DNA of 64,000 bases, taken from the NCBI GenBank assembly GCA_964644845.1, contig CAZXXS010000029.1, positions 1 through 64,000 on the forward strand, read 5' to 3'. The first letter of the stretch is position 1, and every line of letters starts with the position of its first letter. The stretch comes from Geothermovivens sp964644845. GTDB lineage: Bacteria; Zhuqueibacterota; Zhuqueibacteria; Oleimicrobiales; Geothermoviventaceae. Of the stretch, positions 53,661 to 61,473 are shown in pieces. The position numbers were made by a program, and so were the translations under genes. Under the pieces are notes generated by a model, which had not been told where the DNA came from, did not search any database, and worked only from the letters and a program-made list of their open reading frames with translations.

Positions 53661-54809
53661 CTACGCGGCCTCTCTGTTTCTGGCGTAGCTCTCGAAGAAA
53701 AGGGCTTTCCAGGTGTCAAACTCACCTTGCGAGATTGCTGACCGCATCTCAGCCATCAACCGGTGGTAAAACGTCAAGTTGTGCAACGTTGCGAGGTGAA
53801 GGCCCAGAATTTCACCGGCCTGGAAAAGATGGCGGACGTAAGCGCGGCTGAAATGCGTGCATGTGTAACACGTGCACGTTTCGTCGATAGGCCTGAAATC
53901 CTCCTTGAAACGCGCGTTCTTGATGACGAGCGCGCCCTCGCTTGTGAAAACCGTTCCGTTCCTCGCGTTTCGCGTCGGAATGACACAGTCGAAAAGATCA
54001 ATGCCAAAGGACACGGCTTCCACAAGGTCTTCGGGTTTTCCAACGCCCATTAGGTAACGAGGTTTCGCTTCGGGCAACATTTCTGCTGTCAACCGTACAA
54101 TCTGGAGCATCTCGTCCTTCGGCTCGCCGACTGACAAGCCTCCAACAGCGTAACCCGGAAAATCGAGCGCGCTCAGAAAACGAACCGATTCTTCTCGCAG
54201 GTCTGGATACACATTGCCCTGTACGATCGCGAAGAGACTCTGCGGGAAACCGTACAGAGGTTCAGTAGTCTCGAACCGCCTGCGTGCCCGTTCGGCCCAG
54301 CGGTGCGTCAAATCCAAGGATTTCTTGGCGTACTCGTACGTGCTCGGGTAAGGAGGGCACTCGTCCAGAACCATCATGATGTCGCTACCGATAGACCGCT
54401 GGATGTCGACAACGTTTTCTGGCGTAAACACGTGCAGGGAGCCGTCAAGGTGCGAGCGGAAATGGACGCCCTCCTCTCGAATTTTGCGGTACTGACTGAG
54501 GCTAAAAACCTGGAATCCGCCGCTGTCCGTAAGAATTGGCCTTTGCCAGGAGGCGAAGCGGTGTAGACCACCCGCTTTTTCGAGAATCTCGGTGCCGGGC
54601 CTTAGGTAAAGGTGGTAGGCGTTTGAAAGCATGATTTGCGTGCCCGCGCGCAGAAGGTCATCCGGCGACAGGGCCTTTACAGTGCCCTGGGTTCCCACCG
54701 GCATGAAAGCGGGGGTTCGCACGTCACCGTGAGGCGTCTTAAGGAGACCAAGACGCGGTTTGTTCGGTCCGCCGCGGAGCAATTGAAACGTGATGCCCGC
54801 CTCCGTCAC
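53661..54809 (-). CDS. tgt: tRNA-guanine transglycosylase (queuine synthesis)
   Basis: This 382-residue enzyme exchanges guanine-34 for preQ1 in tRNAs with GUN anticodons. Visible motifs: TPAFMPVGTQGTVKALSPDD, SNAYHLYLRPG, RPILTDSGGFQVFSLS (active-site Asp), MMVLDECPPYP, IVQGNVYPDLREES, FPGYAVGGLSVGEP, RYLMGVGKPEDL, FDCVIPTRNARNGT. The zinc site is CTCYTCTHFSRAYVRHL plus a distal His. Its start overlaps the radA stop by four bases. queA is not in the window. Confidence 0.97.
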   Translation of the reverse strand: MTEAGITFQLLRGGPNKPRLGLLKTPHGDVRTPAFMPVGTQGTVKALSPDDLLRAGTQIMLSNAYHLYLRPGTEILEKAGGLHRFASWQRPILTDSGGFQVFSLSQYRKIREEGVHFRSHLDGSLHVFTPENVVDIQRSIGSDIMMVLDECPPYPSTYEYAKKSLDLTHRWAERARRRFETTEPLYGFPQSLFAIVQGNVYPDLREESVRFLSALDFPGYAVGGLSVGEPKDEMLQIVRLTAEMLPEAKPRYLMGVGKPEDLVEAVSFGIDLFDCVIPTRNARNGTVFTSEGALVIKNARFKEDFRPIDETCTCYTCTHFSRAYVRHLFQAGEILGLHLATLHNLTFYHRLMAEMRSAISQGEFDTWKALFFESYARNREAA

Positions 54810-56191
54810 GAGAAAGCCTCCTCAAGCGCTTGCTGGAGCGTCCGAACAGGAACGGCACGGAACCCGTTTCTCTGCCTCGACAGTCGGGCTGCCGCCGAAC
54901 GGGGCAACATCACCCGGCCAAAACCAAGTCTGGCGGCTTCCCCGGCTCGGAGGTCGGCGTGCTGGACGGAACGGACTTCGCCACCCAGGCCAATTTCACC
55001 GAAAACCACGAGGTCCTGAGCGACGGGACGATTGAGCGCACTGGACGCAATGGCCAGAGCGACCGCGAGGTCAACACCGGGCTCGTCCACACGGATGCCA
55101 CCAGCTACGTTGACAAACACGTCGTGGGTGGCAATTTGTACGCCGGCCCGCTTCTCAAGCACGGCCAGAATCATGGGCAGTCGCCGCGGATCGAACCCTG
55201 TGGCGCTGCGCTGGGGCACACCGTAGTGCGTAGGACTGGCCAAAGCCTGCACTTCGAGCAGCAAAGGACGCGATCCCTGAAGCACTGGCGTAACAACGGA
55301 CCCTGGTGTCTTCTCGAGACGTTCGGAAAGAAACAACTCGCTGGGGTTCAAGACGTCGCGCAGTCCCTTGTCCGTCATCTCGAAAACGCCGATCTCGGCT
55401 GTGGATCCGTAGCGATTCTTTACGGCGCGAAGGACTCGGTACAGGTGTTGCGCGTCCCCCTCGAAAAGCAGGAGTGCGTCGACCACGTGCTCGAGAACCT
55501 TTGGGCCAGCCAGGTAGCCTTCCTTGGTAACGTGTCCAACGAGAAAAATCGGCAGGCCTTCCTCTTTAGCGAGGCGTGTAAAGGCATGTGCACATTCACG
55601 CACCTGCGTTACACTACCTGGTGCACTTTCGAAAGCGGGTGAAGTGATCGTTTGGATTGAATCGACAACAAGCAGGTCGGGTTGGAGCTCATTCACTCCG
55701 TCAAGGACTGTCTGAAGGTCGGTTTCGGCGACGACATACAAGAGATCGGCGCTGACACCGAGACGGGCGGCGCGCAGCTTGAGCTGGCGCAAAGACTCCT
55801 CACCAGTCACGTAAAGCACTTTAAGGCCCGTCCGGGCAAGGGAACCAGCCCTCTGGAGGAGCAACGTGGACTTTCCGATCCCGGGTTGGCCGCCGATCAA
55901 GACCACGCTCCCCTTCACGATCCCCCCGCCGAGAACACGATCGAATTCCTGGCTGTCAGTGTTGAGGCGGACTTCTTCGTCTACTGAGATTGCAGACAAA
56001 GGCTGCGGTCTGGACGTCGGCGCAAGTGGCCGTCGCGGCTGGGTGGTCTGCGGCGCTGCAATGATTTCCTCCACAAAGGAGTTCCAGGCGCCACACTCAG
56101 TGCAGCGGCCCATCCATTTCGCACTGACGTACCCGCAGTTCTGGCAGACGAACCGGGTCCGCGGCGACTTTTTCTTGCTAAGCGTGGCCAG
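54806..56191 (-). CDS. radA: DNA repair protein RadA (Sms), probable CTG start
   Basis: This is a RecA-like branch-migration ATPase of about 461 residues. It has an N-terminal zinc finger (CQNCGYVSAKWMGRCTECG), Walker A GGQPGIGKST, the RadA-specific KNRYGS motif (usually KNRFG), and a C-terminal Lon-like domain with DPGVDLAVALAIASSALNRP. The start is unusual. Family members begin a few residues before the zinc finger, and here the only fitting codon is CTG 56191 (LATLSKKKSPRTRF), with a perfect GAGGAG six bases upstream. GTG 56236 and TTG 56263 in the same frame are alternatives but have no such site. It heads the radA-tgt-yajC operon. Confidence 0.93.
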   Translation of the reverse strand: MATLSKKKSPRTRFVCQNCGYVSAKWMGRCTECGAWNSFVEEIIAAPQTTQPRRPLAPTSRPQPLSAISVDEEVRLNTDSQEFDRVLGGGIVKGSVVLIGGQPGIGKSTLLLQRAGSLARTGLKVLYVTGEESLRQLKLRAARLGVSADLLYVVAETDLQTVLDGVNELQPDLLVVDSIQTITSPAFESAPGSVTQVRECAHAFTRLAKEEGLPIFLVGHVTKEGYLAGPKVLEHVVDALLLFEGDAQHLYRVLRAVKNRYGSTAEIGVFEMTDKGLRDVLNPSELFLSERLEKTPGSVVTPVLQGSRPLLLEVQALASPTHYGVPQRSATGFDPRRLPMILAVLEKRAGVQIATHDVFVNVAGGIRVDEPGVDLAVALAIASSALNRPVAQDLVVFGEIGLGGEVRSVQHADLRAGEAARLGFGRVMLPRSAAARLSRQRNGFRAVPVRTLQQALEEAFS

Positions 56192-56315
56192 CTGTTTCTC
56201 CTCTGCTCGAAGCCCTGCAAACGGTGCAGGCAGCACCGGAATTCGAACGTGGTCAAAAACCAAAACGGCGGCAACGGATGTCGGGACATCCGGCAGCCAG
56301 CTCTAACCGCTTGAG

Positions 56316-56344
56316 AAAGTACCAATTTTGAACCTGAAAGTCAA
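56316..56344 (-). promoter_or_regulatory. Sigma70-type promoter of radA-tgt-yajC
   Basis: On the minus strand, TTGACT (56344-56339) and TACTTT (56321-56316) are separated by 17 bases. The start near 56309 would give a leader of about 118 bases to the CTG start. Confidence 0.6.
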
Positions 56345-56813
56345 GATGAGCGGGGATTCGATTTTCCCAAAAAGAACTCGGCGACTTCTGGAGACGGCTT
56401 CGGTTTTGCTGGCAAAGGCGCGGATGCGGAAAGCGTGAACTAAGGATTCTGTCGAGAGTTCGACCGCGAGTAATCCAAAGAGGATCCGCGGACGCTGACC
56501 CGCACGTGGACCTGCCGTACTGGGAAGATCAGACTGTGCGAACCCGCTCTGCCTACCCGAGAACAGCTGCTTCTCGTGCTTACCGAGTGAAATGCTTGCG
56601 AAGAAGCCAGCGTTCTCGCTGGAAAGTTCAGGTTCGGAACTGCACGGCTGCCTGGTCCGGCGCGGAAAAACGCAAAGCGGTGTGGGTTTCTCTGTAGTGC
56701 GACCAGCCGGGCCTCTGGGCGGGGTGGGCGAAGCTGAACACCAAAGCGACCCTGCCTCGCGAGGTGCTCAATCTGCGCAGGGAAAAGCTGTGGGAGGTGA
56801 GCGAGGGGCGAGA
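56345..56813. other. Gene-free spacer (470 bp)
   Basis: Between the radA promoter and the tRNA-Arg terminator no credible gene or RNA was seen on either strand. Confidence 0.5.
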
Positions 56814-56844
56814 ACAAAAAAGGCCAAGCACGCGTTGCTTGGCC
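56814..56844 (-). terminator. Intrinsic terminator downstream of tRNA-Arg
   Basis: On the minus strand, GGCCAAGCA (56844-56836) pairs perfectly with TGCTTGGCC (56830-56822) around a five-base loop and is followed by six T residues. It probably ends the long pheS-to-tRNA transcript or a tRNA transcript. Confidence 0.92.
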
Positions 56845-56971
56845 CTGTGCGTTCGGTTTCTGGGACTCTTTTAGGACGTCTCGTGTGCGTCGATGTTTTG
56901 AAACAGCGCCCGCTGTCCTTTCGCGGGGTCCAGACTTCGAAACGGATGCAACGGATCTGCCCGTACTTACG

Positions 56972-57049
56972 TGGTGCGCCAGGCGGGACTCGAACCCACA
57001 ACCTTCGGCTCCGGAGGCCGACGCTCTATCCTAATTGAGCTACTGGCGC
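56972..57049 (-). tRNA. tRNA-Arg (anticodon CCG), CCA encoded
   Basis: The minus strand folds as a full cloverleaf. The acceptor GCGCCAG pairs with CTGGCGC; the D stem is GCTC/GAGC. The anticodon stem TCGGC/GCCGA encloses loop CTCCGGA with anticodon CCG. The T arm is GTGGG-TTCGAGT-CCCGC, followed by discriminator A and a genomic CCA (56974-56972). It starts 14 bases after the folD stop codon. Confidence 0.95.
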
Positions 57050-57062
57050 ATCTGTTTTCGCG

Positions 57063-57965
57063 CTACAAAAGGCGTTTCCCGGCGAGTTGCCACTGCGCGG
57101 CTTTGACGGTGTTTTTCATCAACATGGCGATTGTCATCGGGCCTACACCGCCTGGCACAGGGGTAATGGCCGCTGCAACCTCCGAAACGGCATCGAAATC
57201 CACATCCCCGACAAGCCGGTAACCGCGCTTTGCTGTAGGGTCCTCCACCCTGTTCACGCCGACGTCAATTACCACAGCTCCTTGGCCGACCATTTCCGCT
57301 TTGACGAATTTCGGCGAACCCATGGCAGCTACAAGAATGTCCGCCCGCCGCGTGTGCTCGGCCAGATCGCGTGTGCGGCTGTGGCAAACGGTTACCGTCG
57401 CGTTTGCCCCCTCCCGCTTTTGCATCAGCAACGCCGCAAGTGGTTTTCCCACGATGTTACTACGCCCCACCACGACGACATGTTTCCCCGAAGGATCGTT
57501 GCCCGAGCGAAGGAGCAACTCCTGTACGCCTGCTGGTGTGCAGGGCACTAAGCAGTCCTGACCGTGCAGCAAGCGCCCCAGGTTGACGGGATGGAAGCCG
57601 TCCACATCTTTTTCGGGCGGAATGGCTCTGAGCACGGTGTCTGGATCAATCTGCGGTGGCAAAGGCAGCTGAACCAGAATCCCGTGTACATTTTGGTCCA
57701 CAGCCAGGGCCGCGATTACATCCAGCAATTTTTGCTCGCTGGTTTCTTCAGGCAGGTGGTACGGAAATGACGCTACGCCGAGTTCTGCGCATTTCTTCTC
57801 TTTCATGCGGACGTACGTCACCGACGCGGGGTTAGAGCCAACCAGAATGACCGCAAGCCCCGGGACCACGCCGCGATTTCTCAGGTCCTGAATGGCAGCA
57901 GTGGTTTCCTGGTGAATCTGTTCCGCGATGGCTTTGCCGTCGATGATTGACGCTGTTCCGCTCAC
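57063..57965 (-). CDS. folD: Bifunctional methylenetetrahydrofolate dehydrogenase / methenyl-THF cyclohydrolase
   Basis: This 300-residue enzyme interconverts 5,10-methylene-, 5,10-methenyl- and 10-formyl-THF with NADP(H). Motifs: VGSNPASVTYVRMKEKKCAE (with catalytic Lys of YVRMKEK), VQLPLPPQID, PPEKDVDGFHPVNLGRLL, PCTPAGVQELL, VVVGRSNIVGKPLAALLM (Rossmann), VTVCHSRTRDLAEHTRRADI and DVDFDAVSEVAAAITPVPGG with VGPMTIAMLMKNTV. Its start overlaps the ymdB-like stop by four bases. A tRNA gene follows immediately. Confidence 0.97.
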   Translation of the reverse strand: MSGTASIIDGKAIAEQIHQETTAAIQDLRNRGVVPGLAVILVGSNPASVTYVRMKEKKCAELGVASFPYHLPEETSEQKLLDVIAALAVDQNVHGILVQLPLPPQIDPDTVLRAIPPEKDVDGFHPVNLGRLLHGQDCLVPCTPAGVQELLLRSGNDPSGKHVVVVGRSNIVGKPLAALLMQKREGANATVTVCHSRTRDLAEHTRRADILVAAMGSPKFVKAEMVGQGAVVIDVGVNRVEDPTAKRGYRLVGDVDFDAVSEVAAAITPVPGGVGPMTIAMLMKNTVKAAQWQLAGKRLL

Positions 57966-58759
57966 TTTTCTGCCTCGAGATCCGGATCCGTCAGCCAGAT
58001 GCGTTCGATGTTCTCAGCCTTTCCGGTTGCCGCGTCGACGGTGACAAGCGCGGCGTTGAAAACCAGGTCGCCCTTGGCAAGCCGAAAAGGAATCGGGGTC
58101 TGGTTGAGAAACCGCTTGATTGCCCGTTCTCGGTCCAAGCCAATGACACCGGCGAGCGACCCCGTCATGCCAACGTCGGTGATGGCCGCCGTGCCTTGAT
58201 CAGTGAGACGCGCGTCCGCTGTCTGCACGTGCGTGTGCGTGCCAATCACGGCGCTTACACGTCCGTTCAAATACCAGGTCAGCGCCTGTTTCTCCGCCGT
58301 GGCCTCGGCGTGGAAATCCACGATGCGTACGGGCGTACTCGCAATTTCCTGCTGTTCCAGCAGACGATCGGCCGTGCGAAAGGGGCAGTCAATCGCGTAC
58401 AGAAAGGTTCGCCCCTGGAGATTGAACACGACTACCGCTGCATCGCCGACGGTGTAGACGCCCCACCCGTGACCGGGGAGGCCAGGTGGGTAGTTCTGTG
58501 GACGCAGGACCCGGCGATCTTCGAGAAGCTCTTTGTCGGACTGCGAATCCCAAACGTGATTGCCGCCCGTGATGACGTCGACGCCATTGTCAAAGAGCAT
58601 TCGGGCCAGGCGCTTGTCAAGCCCCCGACCTTGTTTCAGATTCTCGCCATTTGCGATGCAGAAATCAACTCCCCTTTCGTCGCGCAGTTGCCTTACCAGC
58701 TTCGCTGCCAGCCGAGCCCCTCCTCTTCCCACAACATCCGCGACGAAAAGGATCTTCAC
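57962..58759 (-). CDS. ymdB: YmdB-type metallophosphoesterase (TIGR00282 family)
   Basis: This 265-residue dinuclear-metal phosphodiesterase begins MKILFVADVVGRGGARLAAK. Ligand motifs are the Asp of FVADVVG, the Glu/Asn of CIANGENLKQGRG, GGNHVWDSQ, IVDFHAEATAEK and GTHTHVQTAD, as in YmdB. YmdB hydrolyses 2',3'-cyclic and cAMP-type nucleotides in Bacillus and affects RNase Y-related development. Lying 240 bases downstream of rny is the widespread rny-ymdB gene order and supports the call. It is coupled to folD. Confidence 0.95.
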   Translation of the reverse strand: MKILFVADVVGRGGARLAAKLVRQLRDERGVDFCIANGENLKQGRGLDKRLARMLFDNGVDVITGGNHVWDSQSDKELLEDRRVLRPQNYPPGLPGHGWGVYTVGDAAVVVFNLQGRTFLYAIDCPFRTADRLLEQQEIASTPVRIVDFHAEATAEKQALTWYLNGRVSAVIGTHTHVQTADARLTDQGTAAITDVGMTGSLAGVIGLDRERAIKRFLNQTPIPFRLAKGDLVFNAALVTVDAATGKAENIERIWLTDPDLEAEK

Positions 58760-58998
58760 CGCAATGCCTCATCGCTGTCGGTCGGAATTTAGCAACCCGA
58801 CGCGAAAAATGCAACTCGAAAAGGCGTCGGATTCCCCTTCGCCCGCCGACCCTAAGCTGATTTGCTTGCCGGCCGGGCATGCCCATAGTGGCCCGTCTTC
58901 CGTCGGGGCTTAAAGAGATCGTCCACCGATTGGGATCGGACTGAATGCGCTTGACTGGGACGAGCCTGTGCCACTTGACATCAGGCCTGCCAGCGCAC

Positions 58999-60558
58999 TC
59001 ATTTTGCGTAGTCTACCGCCCGGTACTCGCGAATAACGGTTACCTTAATTTGACCGGGATACTCCATTTCGCTCTGAATCTTCTCGGCGATCTCAGAAGC
59101 CAAAACTTCCGCAGCGGCGTCGTCGATCTTCTCTGGCTGAACCATGACCCGCACTTCCCGCCCGGCCTGGATGGCATACGCTTGACCAACACCCTCGAAC
59201 GACTTGGCAAGCTGCTCCAGTTTCTCCAGGCGCTTAACGTAGCTTTCGAGCGTCTCGCGACGTGCGCCAGGTCTTGAACCAGAAATGGCGTCGGCGGCTT
59301 TGACCAGAATCGTAATCGGCGAGATTGCTTCCACGTCTTCGTGGTGCCCGGCGATGGCGTTCAGCACAATTGGCCCTTCGCCGTACTTTTTCGCGATTTC
59401 CACACCGATCTGCGTGTGCGTCCCTTCCGTGTACTTGTCGATGGCTTTCCCAATGTCGTGCAACAGTCCGGCTCGCTTGGCCAGGTCACCGTCCAGCTCC
59501 AGCTCTGCGGCCATCAAACCGGCGAGGTAAGCCACTTCGATCGAATGCTGCAGCACGTTCTGCCCGTAGCTGGTGCGGTATTTCAGTTTGCCGAGCAGGC
59601 GGAGCAGCTCGGGGTGCAGGCCGTGCACACCTGCGTCCAGCATCGCCTGTTCGCCGATCTCGAGGAGTTTCTCCTCCATCTCTTTTTGAGTTTTCTGCAC
59701 AACCTCCTCGATTCTGGAAGGATGAATTCGGCCGTCCGAAATGAGCTTCTCGAGTGCGATTCGTGCCACCTCCCGACGGAAGGGGTCGAAGCCACTCAGG
59801 ATCACGGCTTCCGGTGTGTCGTCCACGATCACGTCCACTCCGGTCGCCTGCTCGAAACTCCGGATGTTGCGCCCTTCTCGACCGATGATTCGTCCCTTCA
59901 TCTCGTCGTTCGGAAGGGTTACGACGGAGACGGTTGTCTCCACAGAGTGATCAGCGGCGGTCCGCTGAATCGCCTGGATCACAATCTCCCGTGCTTCCCG
60001 GTTGGCGGTCAGGCGAGCCTGGTCTTTGATTTCCTTGGCAATTTGAGCGGCTTCGCGCTTGGCACGTTCCCTCATGCTTTCAATCAGGAGCTGCTTTGCG
60101 TCTTCCTGGCTCATGCCGGAGATTTTTTCGAGTCTACGCCGCTGCTCTTCCTCCAGATCGCTTAGCTTGGCCTCGCGCTGTTGCAGCTGTTGCTCTTTCT
60201 GACGAAGCGTTTCTTGCTGTTTGTCCAAGCCACGGAGCTTTTCCTCGAGCATCTCGGCGCGGCGATCAAGGCTGTTCTCCTTTTGCTGCAGTTGACGCTC
60301 GAGACGGTGAAGCTCCGCACGCTGCGACTTTACCTCGTTTTCCACGGACTGCTTCAGGCGAAGCCACTCCTCCTTGGCCTCGAGGAGCTTCTCCTTCTTG
60401 ATCGCCTCCGCTTCTTTCTCTGCCTCGGAGACGATTTTCTGCGCCAAAACTTCCGCGCTGGCGATTTTCCCCTGACCGATTTTCTTGCTCGCCAGCCAGC
60501 CCGCCCAAAAAGCAACGCCGGCGACAGCTATCAAAAGCAAAATTACCCAGAGACTCAT
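58999..60558 (-). CDS. rny: Ribonuclease Y
   Basis: This 519-residue endoribonuclease is membrane-anchored. ATG 60558 follows GAGGTG and begins a membrane helix (MSLWVILLLIAVAGVAFWAG); the frame upstream overlaps the structured RNA and is not coding. A long coiled coil (about 30-200) leads to a KH domain (about 210-275: MKGRIIGREGRNIRSFEQAT). An HD domain follows (about 335-430) with the metal motif HSIEVAYLAGLMAAEL...GLLHDIGKAID. It ends in a conserved C-terminal region (KIQSEMEYPGQIKVTVIRE). It initiates mRNA decay, and the ymdB-like gene follows. Length and domains are complete. Confidence 0.97.
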   Translation of the reverse strand: MSLWVILLLIAVAGVAFWAGWLASKKIGQGKIASAEVLAQKIVSEAEKEAEAIKKEKLLEAKEEWLRLKQSVENEVKSQRAELHRLERQLQQKENSLDRRAEMLEEKLRGLDKQQETLRQKEQQLQQREAKLSDLEEEQRRRLEKISGMSQEDAKQLLIESMRERAKREAAQIAKEIKDQARLTANREAREIVIQAIQRTAADHSVETTVSVVTLPNDEMKGRIIGREGRNIRSFEQATGVDVIVDDTPEAVILSGFDPFRREVARIALEKLISDGRIHPSRIEEVVQKTQKEMEEKLLEIGEQAMLDAGVHGLHPELLRLLGKLKYRTSYGQNVLQHSIEVAYLAGLMAAELELDGDLAKRAGLLHDIGKAIDKYTEGTHTQIGVEIAKKYGEGPIVLNAIAGHHEDVEAISPITILVKAADAISGSRPGARRETLESYVKRLEKLEQLAKSFEGVGQAYAIQAGREVRVMVQPEKIDDAAAEVLASEIAEKIQSEMEYPGQIKVTVIREYRAVDYAK

Positions 60559-60577
60559 GTCCGTCACCTCGCTTTCT

Positions 60578-60683
60578 ACCCTAAAAGACGAAGCCCCACT
60601 TCGGACACTCACAGCCACTCGCCCCGTTCTGCACAAAGCTCGCGGGGCTTTCGGCTACGTCAGGACTGAAGTGGGGCTTCCGG
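60578..60683 (-). ncRNA. Structured RNA between zapA and rny (6S-like candidate)
   Basis: A perfect 13-base inverted repeat, GAAGCCCCACTTC (minus, 60680-60668) and GAAGTGGGGCTTC (60602-60590), closes a domain of about 90 bases. Inside is a second helix: AGCC-GCCCCG pairing with CGGGGC-GGCT around a 16-base loop. Unpaired strands lie between the two helices. The 3' side continues GTCTTTTAGGG, so on minus it could also act as a terminator. A closed stem, central bubble and terminal hairpin resemble compact 6S RNA, and 6S genes often follow zapA. No known consensus could be confirmed by eye. A plain attenuator ahead of rny is the alternative. Confidence 0.5.
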
Positions 60684-60723
60684 GATGAACGGACCTTCAG
60701 CCAGCGGTCCGCCTTACGTCTGT

Positions 60724-61026
60724 TCAGAGCGACTCTTCTCTAAGAAATTCCTCGAGTTTGTTGGCCAGCTCCTGAACGCGGCGGTCGTACGAAGCGAGCA
60801 GTTCCCGCTTTTCCGCCTTCTCACGAAACAGTTCATCCGCGATGTTCAAAGCAGCCAGAATTGCGACCTTGAGGGACGACTTGACAGAGGTCGACGATTC
60901 CACCTCACGCATCCGAGCATCCACGTATTCGGCGACCTTGCGGATGTAGTCCGCGTCTGTATCTCCTTTGATCGCATATTCTGACCCGAGGATTGTGACC
61001 TTGACGACGTTTTGATCGTCAAACAT
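60724..61026 (-). CDS. zapA: Cell division protein ZapA
   Basis: The product has 100 residues. The N-terminal globular part (VVKVTILGSEYAIKGDTDAD, then YIRKVAEYVDARMREVE) and KVAILAALNIADELF match the ZapA family. A C-terminal coiled coil follows (about 65-98: REKAEKRELLASYDRRVQEL). ZapA cross-links FtsZ filaments at the division site. It lies between a ZapB-like coiled coil and the structured RNA. A GGGAGAG/CTCTCCC stem at 61057-61083 lies 30 bases before its start. Confidence 0.93.
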   Translation of the reverse strand: MFDDQNVVKVTILGSEYAIKGDTDADYIRKVAEYVDARMREVESSTSVKSSLKVAILAALNIADELFREKAEKRELLASYDRRVQELANKLEEFLREESL

Positions 61027-61179
61027 GTGACGTGATCACCATCTTGGTCAAAGGCAGGGAGAGAATTCCCGGCATCCTCTCCCAGTGTACTCTTCTCAAA
61101 GCCCCTGCTACTTGTCCGTTAACAAAAACAACAAAACTCTGCTTTTCCCAACTGTAGCCGAAAACAACGGCTGCAATTC

Positions 61180-61461
61180 TCAGCCCCCAAGCGGGATCTC
61201 ATCCAGTTTTTTAAGCAGACTTTCGATCTTCGCTCGGACGAGCTCCTCCTTGGCTTTCAGTTGTTCGATCTCCTGTTGTTGCTGCGACACGTTCTGGTAC
61301 TGCTCCTTTAAGCGCTCAATCGTCCGCTCGTTCTCCTCGAGCTTAGCGAGGAGCTCGGCGTTCTGCATTCTGAGTTCGCGATTCTCGTTCTTCAGCCGAT
61401 TTACTAACTCCAGCAACCGACTGATTCGTTCCTCGAGCACTTCCAGTTGTTCTACCTGCAT
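61180..61461 (-). CDS. Small coiled-coil protein, ZapB-like
   Basis: The product has 93 residues, almost entirely heptad-patterned coiled coil (LEERISRLLELVNRLKNENR to VRAKIESLLKKLDEI). ATG 61461 (MQVEQLEVLEER) is preferred because GAGAGGGG lies eight bases upstream; ATG 61467 is too close to that site. Position directly upstream of zapA and downstream of pheT, plus length and coiled-coil content, suggest a ZapB-type division factor. The fold alone is not specific, so the name is inferred from context. Confidence 0.8.
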   Translation of the reverse strand: MQVEQLEVLEERISRLLELVNRLKNENRELRMQNAELLAKLEENERTIERLKEQYQNVSQQQQEIEQLKAKEELVRAKIESLLKKLDEIPLGG

Positions 61462-61473
61462 GAGCATCCCCTC

